Assembly: GCA_949297015.1 (NCBI GenBank)
Contig: CASFRF010000014.1
Location: 1-34,408, forward strand
Length of the DNA: 34,408 nucleotides
Reading direction: 5' to 3'
Origin: an uncultured bacterium
GTDB taxonomy: Bacteria; Verrucomicrobiota; Lentisphaeria; Victivallales; Victivallaceae
Shown here: positions 16,887-26,200 of the stretch, one piece after another
How positions within the stretch are numbered: position 1 is the stretch's first letter
Layout of the letters: each line of letters begins with the position of its first letter
The notes under the pieces: model-generated
Told to the model about the DNA's origin: nothing
Database searches by the model: none
Seen by the model: only the letters and a program-made list of their open reading frames with translations
Position numbers and translations under genes: made by a program

Positions 16887-18632
16887 ATGTGGATTGCCGG
16901 TTTCATATATCTGCTGATCGTACTGCAGTATCCGCTCGCCTGGGGGCGATTGTTCGACAGTGTCCCCTACTGGCACGAATTTCAGCTGATCCCCTCCGGC
17001 GGCATCGGCCTGATCGCCCTGATCCTGCTGCTGCCGGACCTCGAACGGGTCACCGACTTCTGCCGCTCGCTCCGCCGCAGCGCCCGCTGGCCGCTCTGGG
17101 CCCTGGGGCTGCTGCTGTGCTGCTCTTTGTTCTACTCCTACTACGGGCTGGAGGCCATGCTGCTGGGGCCGGAGCGGCTGTTTCTGCTGCTGCTCGCCGC
17201 CGTCCATTACCGGGCGTTCCGCAAAACCCTCCCGCTGTTTCTGCTGCTGCTCGCCGCCGCCTCCTGCGCGGTCAATCTGCGCGAATTTCTCCAGCACCGG
17301 ATGCTGTTCGGACTGACCGGCAACTGGAACTGGAGCGCCACGCTGCTGCTGGTCGGCTTCCCGGCGCTGGGGCTGCTGCTGCGCCGCCGCTGGGCGGTCG
17401 GCGTCGGCGCCGGGCTTGGGCTGGCCGCCGCCCTGAGCGGCTATCCCGCCTTCTCCCGCGGCGCACTGCTGGCCGCCGCCGCAGCAGCGCTGATCCTGCT
17501 GCTGCTGCGCTATCCGCGGTACGCCCGCCGGCTGCTGCCCCTCGCGGCGCTCGCCGTGCTGGTGCTGGCGGTGATCGGCCACCACCGGCTGCCGGAGCTG
17601 CTGCAGCAGGACAACCGCCCGGCGCTGTGGCGCGCCTCGCTGGCGCTGGGCGCGGACAACCTGCTGGCCGGAGTCGGCCCCACCGCCTTTGAAAGCGCAC
17701 TGCCCGCCTATCTGCCGGAGGATTACTTCCTCTCGCGCTACGCCGCCTCCCGCCACACCCATCCGCACAACGAACTGCTCTACTGGTGGAACTCCTGGGG
17801 GCTGGCCGGACTGGTGCTGATCGCGGCGGTGGCGGCGGTCTGGCTGCGGGCGGCCCGCAACTTCCAGCGCCATCCGCGGCCGGTCACCGGCTATTTGCTG
17901 TTCGCCTCGCTGACTTTCCTGCTGCACGGCATGCTCGATCTGACCATCGCCGTCTGGCCCGGCAATCTGCTGTTGTTCCTGCTGCTGGGTACGCTCTGGG
18001 GAGAGGCGACTCACCGGCCCGAACGGCAATTCCCGCGCAGCCGGATCGGCCTGGCCGGAGCGGCGGTGCTGACTTTCGCCGCGTTGCTGGGCATGCCGGG
18101 ACCGGTCGCGGCCGGCTGGCACTACCGTCAGGCCCTGATCCACCGCTCGTGCAACCGGATTCCGGAGTGGCGCGAGGCGCTGCTCCGTTCCATCGACGCC
18201 CGCGCCACGCCGACCAATCTCTACGCCGCGGCCCGCTGTGCGCTGTTCGACTACCACGATCCGGAACTGGCGCTGGAGTTTCTGAGCCGCATCCGCCCGG
18301 AGACCGGGGTGGTCAATCTGGACCACAATCAGGGGTTGCGGGCCCGGACGCTGGCGCTGCTGGGCCAACCGGCGGAAGCGCTTCACTACTTTGAGCTGGA
18401 ACAGCGCAACTTCCCGCTGAGCGTGGTCAACGCCTATTTCCGCTACCGGCTGCTGCAGCAGCTGCGCGACACCGAGCGGGCCGAGGCCGCCGCCGCGCAA
18501 CTCCGGGCCATTCTGGACCGGCGCCGCCTGCGGCCGGAGGTGATCCCCTATCTGCTGCGCCACACGGATCAGGATGACAACGGAAGTGATATCCCCGAAC
18601 CTTACCGTCTGCCCGCCGCGGAGTCCCGATGA
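16887..18632 (+). CDS. O-antigen ligase-like polytopic membrane protein with C-terminal repeat-like region
   Basis: This 581-residue protein has roughly ten hydrophobic helices in its first 390 residues. The Wzy_C/WaaL-family loop reads HTHPHNELLYWWNSWGLAG (H292 to about G306) and lies between helices on the non-cytoplasmic side, as in O-antigen ligases and polymerases. The last 170 residues are soluble, helical and TPR-like (ALHYFELEQRNFP and similar). It probably transfers or polymerises a lipid-linked glycan at the cell envelope. The start has no RBS and sits just behind a promoter. Its stop overlaps the start of the next gene by 4 nt (ATGA), so the two are translationally coupled. The glycan it handles cannot be predicted. 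Confidence 0.78.
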   Translation: MWIAGFIYLLIVLQYPLAWGRLFDSVPYWHEFQLIPSGGIGLIALILLLPDLERVTDFCRSLRRSARWPLWALGLLLCCSLFYSYYGLEAMLLGPERLFLLLLAAVHYRAFRKTLPLFLLLLAAASCAVNLREFLQHRMLFGLTGNWNWSATLLLVGFPALGLLLRRRWAVGVGAGLGLAAALSGYPAFSRGALLAAAAAALILLLLRYPRYARRLLPLAALAVLVLAVIGHHRLPELLQQDNRPALWRASLALGADNLLAGVGPTAFESALPAYLPEDYFLSRYAASRHTHPHNELLYWWNSWGLAGLVLIAAVAAVWLRAARNFQRHPRPVTGYLLFASLTFLLHGMLDLTIAVWPGNLLLFLLLGTLWGEATHRPERQFPRSRIGLAGAAVLTFAALLGMPGPVAAGWHYRQALIHRSCNRIPEWREALLRSIDARATPTNLYAAARCALFDYHDPELALEFLSRIRPETGVVNLDHNQGLRARTLALLGQPAEALHYFELEQRNFPLSVVNAYFRYRLLQQLRDTERAEAAAAQLRAILDRRRLRPEVIPYLLRHTDQDDNGSDIPEPYRLPAAESR

Positions 18633-20461
18633 AACTCCGCTTCGACCCCAAAACCCGGATTCTGGTGCTGGCGGCGCTGATGCTCCTCGGCTTCGGCGTG
18701 CTGGCCGCCAAACTCTTCTATGAACAGATCCACCGGGGGGAGCGCCACCGCGAACGCATCTCGCGGCAATCGCTCCGACGGATCCGGATTCCGGCCCGGC
18801 GCGGCAAAATCTTCACCCGGGATCTGGTGCCGCTGGCCGACAACAGCGATCAGTGTTCGCTGCTGCTCTACCCCGAGGAGCTCCGCCAACCGGGGCGGCG
18901 CCAGAACACCGTCAACCACATCCAGGAGGTTGCCGTTCAGCTGGCCGCCGCCATCGGCCGACCGCCGCTCCTGAGCGGGGACGACATCGCCTATCATCTG
19001 CGGACCCGGCCGGGGCTGCCGCTGGAGCTGTTCCGCGAACTGACGCCCGAGGAACAGGCGCGGGCGCTGGAGTACGCCCGCACCCGGCGGGGCATCAACC
19101 TGGAGCCCTCCTCCGTCCGCCGTTATCCGGCGGGGCGGCTGGCCTGCCATCTGGTCGGCTACACCCGGCCCGAGGAGCCGGCGGCGGCGGATGACCGCCG
19201 CGACTTCTTCTACTATGTGGCCGACGAGGTGGGCAAATCCGGCCTGGAAGCGGCCTTCGACCGCTGTCCGGAGCTCCCGGAGAACATCCGGGCGCTGCGG
19301 GGCTACCCCGGCTATTCGCTGGTGCGGGTGGACAGCCTCGGCTTTGTCCGCCAGACCCTGATCGAGGAGATCGAGCCCCTGAACGGCAATCACCTGATCA
19401 CCACCCTCGACTCCCGGGCCCAGCGCTTCGCCGAGGAGGCGCTGCAGGGGTTCCGGGGCGCGCTGGTGCTGCTCGACGCCGACACCGGCGAAATTCTGGC
19501 CGCCGCCTCCAATCCGGGCTACGATCTGGCCCGGTTCTCGCCGCGCCTGACGCAGGAGTACTACAGTTCGCTGCTCAACAATCCCGATAAACCGCTGTTC
19601 AACCGGGCGTTGCAGGGGGTGTTCTCGCCGGGTTCGATCGTCAAACCGCTGGTGGCGCTGGCGCTGCTGAAGCAGGGGGTCGACCCGAAGGAGACCGTGC
19701 ACTGCGACGGCTACAACCGGATCGGCAATCAGGCCATCCGCTGCACCGCCTACCGGATCGGCGGCCACGGCGACATCGACCTGGAGACGGCGCTGGAGAA
19801 GTCGTGCAACAGCTACTTCATCCAGCAGGGGCTCAAATACGGCGTCGGAGCGATCACCGAGCTGTTCGCCGCCGCCGGACTGGGGCGGGAACCGGAACTC
19901 GAACTGCCCGCCGCCGCCGGTCAGCTCCCCGATCCGGAGCGGAAACGGCGGCTGGGTCAGGGCCGCTGGAACGCCTTCGACACCGGCCTGATTTCCATCG
20001 GGCAGGGCATGATCACCGTCTCGCCGCTGCAGGCGGCGCTGTTCGCCGCGGCGCTGGGTAACGGCGGGAAACTCATGCAGCCCCGGCTGGTCCGGGCGCT
20101 GGTGGATCAACACGGCAACGAGCTGCTCCGCTATCGCCCCCGGGTGGTGGGCACGCTGCCGGTCACGCCCGAACAGCTGGAGGTGGTGCGTCGCGGCATG
20201 TGGCGCGTGGTCCACGCGCCGCGCGGGTCCGGCCGCCGGGCGGCCAACCCGGTCATCGAGCTCTACGGCAAGACCGGCTCGGCCGAACTCGGCTCGCTCG
20301 CCAACCGGACCCAGGACGTGTGGTTCATCTGTTTCGGCTCCGCCGACGGGCGGAACTATGCGGCGGCGGTGGTGCTTCAGGGGGGGCAGGCCGGCGGCAG
20401 CGACTGCGCGCCGCTGATCTCGGAATTTTTCACCCGGCTGCTCACCCGGACGGAGAGCTGA
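18629..20461 (+). CDS. Class B penicillin-binding protein (PBP2/FtsI-like transpeptidase)
   Basis: This 610-residue protein has one N-terminal membrane anchor (about residues 10-30), a PBP-dimer domain (about 45-230) and a transpeptidase domain. The three active-site boxes are present: S336-I-V-K339 (nucleophile in SPGSIVKP), S392-C-N394, and K548-T-G550. It cross-links peptidoglycan on the outer side of the inner membrane. The domain layout and the MrdA-like N-terminal RGKIFTRD segment favour PBP2 (elongation) over FtsI, but without RodA next door I leave the symbol empty. The start overlaps the stop of the membrane protein upstream (ATGA), suggesting matched expression of an envelope glycan enzyme and a cell-wall synthase. 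Confidence 0.85.
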   Translation: MKLRFDPKTRILVLAALMLLGFGVLAAKLFYEQIHRGERHRERISRQSLRRIRIPARRGKIFTRDLVPLADNSDQCSLLLYPEELRQPGRRQNTVNHIQEVAVQLAAAIGRPPLLSGDDIAYHLRTRPGLPLELFRELTPEEQARALEYARTRRGINLEPSSVRRYPAGRLACHLVGYTRPEEPAAADDRRDFFYYVADEVGKSGLEAAFDRCPELPENIRALRGYPGYSLVRVDSLGFVRQTLIEEIEPLNGNHLITTLDSRAQRFAEEALQGFRGALVLLDADTGEILAAASNPGYDLARFSPRLTQEYYSSLLNNPDKPLFNRALQGVFSPGSIVKPLVALALLKQGVDPKETVHCDGYNRIGNQAIRCTAYRIGGHGDIDLETALEKSCNSYFIQQGLKYGVGAITELFAAAGLGREPELELPAAAGQLPDPERKRRLGQGRWNAFDTGLISIGQGMITVSPLQAALFAAALGNGGKLMQPRLVRALVDQHGNELLRYRPRVVGTLPVTPEQLEVVRRGMWRVVHAPRGSGRRAANPVIELYGKTGSAELGSLANRTQDVWFICFGSADGRNYAAAVVLQGGQAGGSDCAPLISEFFTRLLTRTES

Positions 20462-20547
20462 CGACACGCGCCCGACCCTCCCGGAGCGGCGGGCGCCAAC
20501 CCGGTTCGGGGGCCAAAGGCGCGCCCGAACCAACGCAGGAGGCCATC

Positions 20548-20949
20548 ATGGCGGAAATCATTCTCACGACCCATGCCCGGAACGAATTTCTGAATCTGAC
20601 CGCGGAAATCAACCGGCGGCTGCCGCCGGATCTGAGCTGCGGACTCTGCCACCTCTTCACGCTCCACACCACCGCCGGACTGATGATCAACGAGAACGCG
20701 GATCCCGACGTTCAACACGATCTGCTGGCCAAACTTGCGCGGCTGCTCCCCGACGACGAACCGTTCTATCAGCACGCGGAGGGCAACAGCGCCGCGCATT
20801 TGAAGTCGCTCCTGACCGGCGTGTCGCTGACTTTGCCGGTGCGTTACGGCCACCTGGCGCTGGGCACCTGGCAGGGCGTCTACTTCTGTGAATTCGACGG
20901 CCCGCGCACCCGGAAACTCCAGCTCTCCTGGTGGCGCACGGAGGCGTGA
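20548..20949 (+). CDS. YjbQ/UPF0047 family protein
   Basis: This 133-residue single-domain protein has the conserved HTTAGLMINENADPDVQ segment and the C-terminal ALGTWQGVYFCEFDGPR strand pair of the YjbQ (UPF0047) family. The family has reported weak thiamine-phosphate-synthase-type activity and an uncertain true role. The length is typical. GCAGGAGG (20536-20542) lies 5 nt before the ATG. It is 86 nt downstream of the PBP gene and 4 nt upstream of the kinase gene, so probably co-transcribed. No thi genes are nearby to support a thiamine role. Confidence 0.85.
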   Translation: MAEIILTTHARNEFLNLTAEINRRLPPDLSCGLCHLFTLHTTAGLMINENADPDVQHDLLAKLARLLPDDEPFYQHAEGNSAAHLKSLLTGVSLTLPVRYGHLALGTWQGVYFCEFDGPRTRKLQLSWWRTEA

Positions 20950-20953
20950 GCCG

Positions 20954-21550
20954 GTGAGCGCTCCGTCCTCGTCGCGCGCCGATGCCGCCTCCGGTCCGCC
21001 GCCCGGAGCCGGGGCGGAATCTTCGTTCCGGCGGATTCTGATCATCGGCTGCGGCGGCGCCGGCAAGACCACGCTGGCGCGGGAGCTTGGAGCGCGGCTG
21101 CGGCTGCCGGTTTACCATCTGGACCGGCTGTGGTGGACTCCGGGCTGGAAGCCGCGCGCCGAAACGGAGTTCGATGCGGAACTCGGCGTGCTCTTGCGCC
21201 GCGAGCGCTGGCTGCTGGACGGCAACTTTCAGCGCACGCTGCCGGAGCGGTTGCGCTTCGCCGACACCGTGATTCTGCTGCAGGTCAGCCGCTGGCGCTG
21301 TGTATGGGGGGTCTTCCGGCGTTTTCTGCAATTCCGGGGCCGGACCCGGCCCGATCTGGCGCCCGGCTGTCCCGAACGGGTGAGCCTCCATTTTCTGAAG
21401 TTCATCTGGACCTTCCGCCGCCGGATGCTGCCGCGCCTGGAGCAGCAGCTGCGCGCGGCGCCGCCGGGGTGCCGGGTGCTGATTTTCCGCTCCCCCCGCG
21501 AAGTCCGGGCCTTTCTGCGGCGGGAGATTCCGCCGCGGCGGGAATCCTGA
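20954..21550 (+). CDS. P-loop NTPase, FlaR-like (topology modulation / adenylate-kinase-like)
   Basis: This 198-residue protein has a Walker A motif GCGGAGKTT (G32-T40) after a hydrophobic strand, then YHLDRLWW, WLLDGNF and a DTVILL strand, the pattern of the FlaR/'DNA topology modulation protein' branch of small adenylate-kinase-like NTPases. The GTG at 20954 is chosen because GGAGG (20940-20944) lies 9 nt upstream. A GTG further upstream lies inside the previous gene. The first 24 residues are low-complexity (Ser/Ala/Pro/Gly), so translation might begin elsewhere. The biological role of this family is poorly defined. Confidence 0.7.
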   Translation: MSAPSSSRADAASGPPPGAGAESSFRRILIIGCGGAGKTTLARELGARLRLPVYHLDRLWWTPGWKPRAETEFDAELGVLLRRERWLLDGNFQRTLPERLRFADTVILLQVSRWRCVWGVFRRFLQFRGRTRPDLAPGCPERVSLHFLKFIWTFRRRMLPRLEQQLRAAPPGCRVLIFRSPREVRAFLRREIPPRRES

Positions 21551-21586
21551 AAATGACAAAAATGTAAATTTTCTGACGAATACATC

Positions 21587-21621
21587 TGACAAAATTGTCA
21601 CTTATTCGTCCGAAAGTGACA
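21587..21621 (+). promoter_or_regulatory. Candidate enhancer (UAS) dyads for the sigma-54 promoter
   Basis: Two overlapping inverted repeats are visible. TGACAA-AA-TTGTCA (21587-21600) is a perfect 6-bp dyad. TGTCACTT-N10-AAGTGACA (21596-21603 and 21614-21621) is a perfect 8-bp dyad. Further TGAC half-sites occur at 21554 and 21574. They lie about 103-137 bp upstream of the predicted start, the usual distance for bacterial enhancer-binding proteins. The protein that binds is unknown. Confidence 0.55.
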
Positions 21622-21697
21622 TTTCGGGTATCGAATTTCCCGCCTATTTCCCGGGGGAAAGGCACCCAATCGTTCATTTTCAACTATTTACAATTTA

Positions 21698-21714
21698 TGG
21701 CACGCTTTTTGCTA
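21698..21714 (+). promoter_or_regulatory. Sigma-54 (-24/-12) promoter of gdhA
   Basis: TGGCACG (21698-21704), four bases, then TTGCTA (21709-21714) match the sigma-54 consensus TGGCACG-N4-TTGCW exactly. The GG and GC dinucleotides are separated by exactly 10 bp. Transcription should start near 21724, about 44 nt before the gdhA ATG. Confidence 0.85.
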
Positions 21715-21767
21715 AAAAAAGAAAAATCATTCGTTGCGAATCTCATCAACCAAAAAGGGAGAGCGTT

Positions 21768-23111
<1,344 letters not shown>

Positions 23112-23122
23112 GCCTCCACGGC

Positions 23123-23153
23123 CCCGGCGGCGGCGTTCCGGCCGCCGCCGCAC
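23123..23153 (+). repeat. GC-rich hairpin after gdhA
   Basis: GGCGGCGG and CCGCCGCC arms with a short loop form a stable stem just after the gdhA stop. There is no T-tract, so it may protect the 3' end rather than terminate. Confidence 0.4.
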
Positions 23154-23172
23154 CGTGATCAGACGTCAAACG

Positions 23173-23214
23173 CCGTCCGGCACCGGACAACCCGGTGCCG
23201 GGCGGTGTTCTTTT
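23173..23214 (+). terminator. Rho-independent terminator of gdhA
   Basis: A 14-bp stem (23173-23186 with 23192-23205, one G-U pair) with loop ACAAC is followed by TGTTCTTTT. The T-tract touches the stop codon of the convergent GH2-like gene, so the two transcription units are separated by a single element. Confidence 0.85.
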
Positions 23215-26200
23215 ACCACTGATGGAGCAAATAGGGGTCGTCGCAATGCCGATACGGCAGGACGTAGAGCGACGCCGGAGCGATCCGGTCCTGCAACACG
23301 AAGGGGCCGCGGACCTGAGCCTGCCAGCCCTTCTCCGGACCGTTGCGGTTCCAAGTCCGGATGGCGAGCACGTTGTCGCCCTCGCGCAACACCCCCGTGG
23401 GCACCGGATAACGGCGCCGCAGACTCCAGGCCTGCTCCGGATCGGCGTTCTCCGGCGAAATTCCGCCCAGCCGGACGCCGTTGAGGTAGGTCTCATCGAA
23501 ATCGTCAAAGGTTCCGGCATCGAGCAGCAGTTCCCCGGCCGCCGCCTCGGCGGCGGTCAGCCGGAAGTGCAGCCGGATCTGGGCATCGATCCGATGCGTC
23601 AGGTTCTTCGCCGTCACAAACGGCTCCCAGGCGTGATCGTCGAATTCGGGCGCGACAAAGGAGCGGTCCCCCGGAACCGTATCGCGGATCTTCTCCGAAG
23701 TCCAGCGCCCGCTCAACTCGATCCGGACCGGCGCCTTGCGCAGCCGGCTCCGCAGAGCCCGTTCCGGCGCGGGCAGCGCCATCCCGGCCTGAGTCAGCAG
23801 CTGCGCCAGCGTCCGCAACTGACGCTGGGCGGAGAGTTTCAAGTAGGGTTCCGCCTCGAGATCCAGCTTCCGCGGATCGAAGCCGATTAAAATCAGTTTT
23901 CCCTTCCCCAGCGGCAGTTCGCGCAACGCCGTGTCGCCGAACCAGACCAGTTCGAGATCCTGACGATAGTGGAAGTTCCCGGCGTTGAGTCCGGGCACTT
24001 CGGCCTGAAAGAGATTTCCCGGAGCCCGGCGGACAGCCACCCCGAAGGCCTGATAGAAGGAGTCCGGCTGAGGCAGCACCAGCGCCGTGCCGCCGGCTTC
24101 GACCAAGGCCCGGAGCGATTCCGGCGCCGCCTCCGCCGTCACCAGCACCGCGCCGGAGTCGGGCAGCCCCGGGCTGACGCCGGGCGCGCCGAGCTGGGCC
24201 AGCAGTTCCGGATCGCCCAGGACCGCCGGTGCGGAGAGCCGCCGCGGCGGCTCCTGTTGCAGACGCCGGACCAGCGCGTTGAGCAGCGCCCGGGCCGCCG
24301 GATCCTCGGCGGCATTCTCCGGCAGCGTCAACTGGCAGAAGAGCACGCGATGCCCGTCGAGCCGGGTCTCCAGCAACGCGGTGTGCGCCAGATCGAAACC
24401 GCCGTGCAGCAGCGGCGTGAAGTTGCCGGAGTCCGGCGTTTCGATCACCGTCTCCGCCACCATGCCGGTGGTCGAACTCACGTTGTTGTAGCCCTTGCGC
24501 GGCGCTTCAAACGACTCCCCGGGCCGCAGCGGCCGACCGCCGCGCCAATCGCGCAACAGTTCGGCGGCGACCGGGAACCCCGGATCGGGCCAGAACTCCC
24601 GCAACCGGGCCGGATACGCCCGGAACCCCAGCTCCTCCAAGCGCTCCGCCGACAGCGCCAGAACCAGCAACGGCGCGCCCGGAGGAACCGCCTGCAACGC
24701 GGCGTCGGCCAGAGCGCCGGGAGCGAAGATCACCAGCTTGGCACCGGCGAAATCCGGGGTGGTCACCACCTTTCCGGCGAACTCCCGAACCGCGCCCGCG
24801 GTATTCTCCGGGTCGTAGAGCACCACGCCGTCGCGCTCCGGCGGCTGCGGTTTCAGCACCGAAAACGTGAAGCTGTCGCGCCCGAGCTCCCCCCCGTCGG
24901 CGGCGGTAAAGCGCAGTTCGATCCGACCCGACTCCGGCTGCTCCAGCGACCCGCCCGCGTCGGCCGGGAGCCGGAAGGTCAACGGCAGCAGCCGGGTGCC
25001 GCTGCCGGTAAAGGAGAAGGCGCGGTCGATGGTCTCGAGCACCCGGTCGCCCAGCCGGATCTCGCCGCGGATCCGCCCCGCGAGCGGCGAGAAACCGTCG
25101 TAGATCAGCGCCAGCTGCTTGGTCACCGTTTCGCCCGGCGCGAAAATGTGGGTCTTGGCCAGCGGATTCTCCGGCCCGCCGGCGAGAAACCCGAGAAAAT
25201 CCCGGTTGTTGGCGTAGAGCACCCGGCCGTAAGGGGTCAGTCCGGCGGGCAGCTCCGGCGGCGGGAACATCCCCTCGTTGAGCCACTGACCCGGGACCCG
25301 ATGATAGTCGCCCTTGAAGCCCGGGGTTTTGAGATTCAGCGCCGGATCGGTGATCCGGGCGTTGCGCCCCCGCTGGAGCACCTCGAGCTCGACGTAGTTG
25401 TCGGCGGGGCCGAAGGGTTCAATCCCCAGATTGACGCCGCTCAGGCGCCAGGAGCGGAAGAGCCGCCGGTTGAAGTGCGCCCAGACCGCCTGCGCCGCGG
25501 GCTGGTGGTTGACGTAGCTGGTGCCGTGATGCGCGGAGGCGCCGTAGGCCTGACGCCGGGGATCGTAGAGTTTGCGCACCAGTTCGCGATAGGCGGGGGT
25601 TTCGAGCCGGTAGGCCCCCGGTCCCAGCCAGATGGCGGCGTACTCGGTGACCCAGGGTTCGCCGTCGCCGTCGGGGATCGCGTGGTTGACGAAGCTCATC
25701 GGATAGGGGTTGCCGTGCTCCCAGCTGCCGATCGGCTTGACGCCGCGGGCGGCGTAGTTGGCCACCCACTCCTCCCACTCCTGCATCGGGGTCCAGTTGA
25801 AGTAGTCGAAGATTCCCCAGCCGTCGCCGGCTCCGGAATCGTAGTGACTGAGGAAGGGCCGCGAAGGATCGAGCTTACGGATCATTTCGACGAAGCGCAG
25901 CGAGGCGCTCATCCGCCCGGCCACAAACGCATCGGTGATCACCCGCTGCTGCTGCAACTCCCGGATTCGGGCGTCGGAGTCGATCGGCGCGATGCCCCAG
26001 CGATCGGGCTGATTGGCGTAGGTCACGTTGTCGCCGAGCGGGACCGAGGTTCCGAAGCCGCTGTAGGCGATCACCGACGGGTGGTTGTAGAAGCGTGAAA
26101 TCAGGCGGTCGTCGATGAAACGCTCCAGCTCCGGCGTCACCTCGGTGGCCGCGCGGTCCAGAAATTGCCCGCTCGAAACCAGAGCGTAGGGCGTATAGGC

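Noticed and set aside
14964-18632. A 1222-codon plus-strand frame running through the O-antigen-ligase-like gene, and the 1193-codon minus-strand frame extending pepF to 18563
   Set aside because: In both, only one end is a real gene. The extension is the antisense of the neighbouring real gene, without RBS or domain signals.
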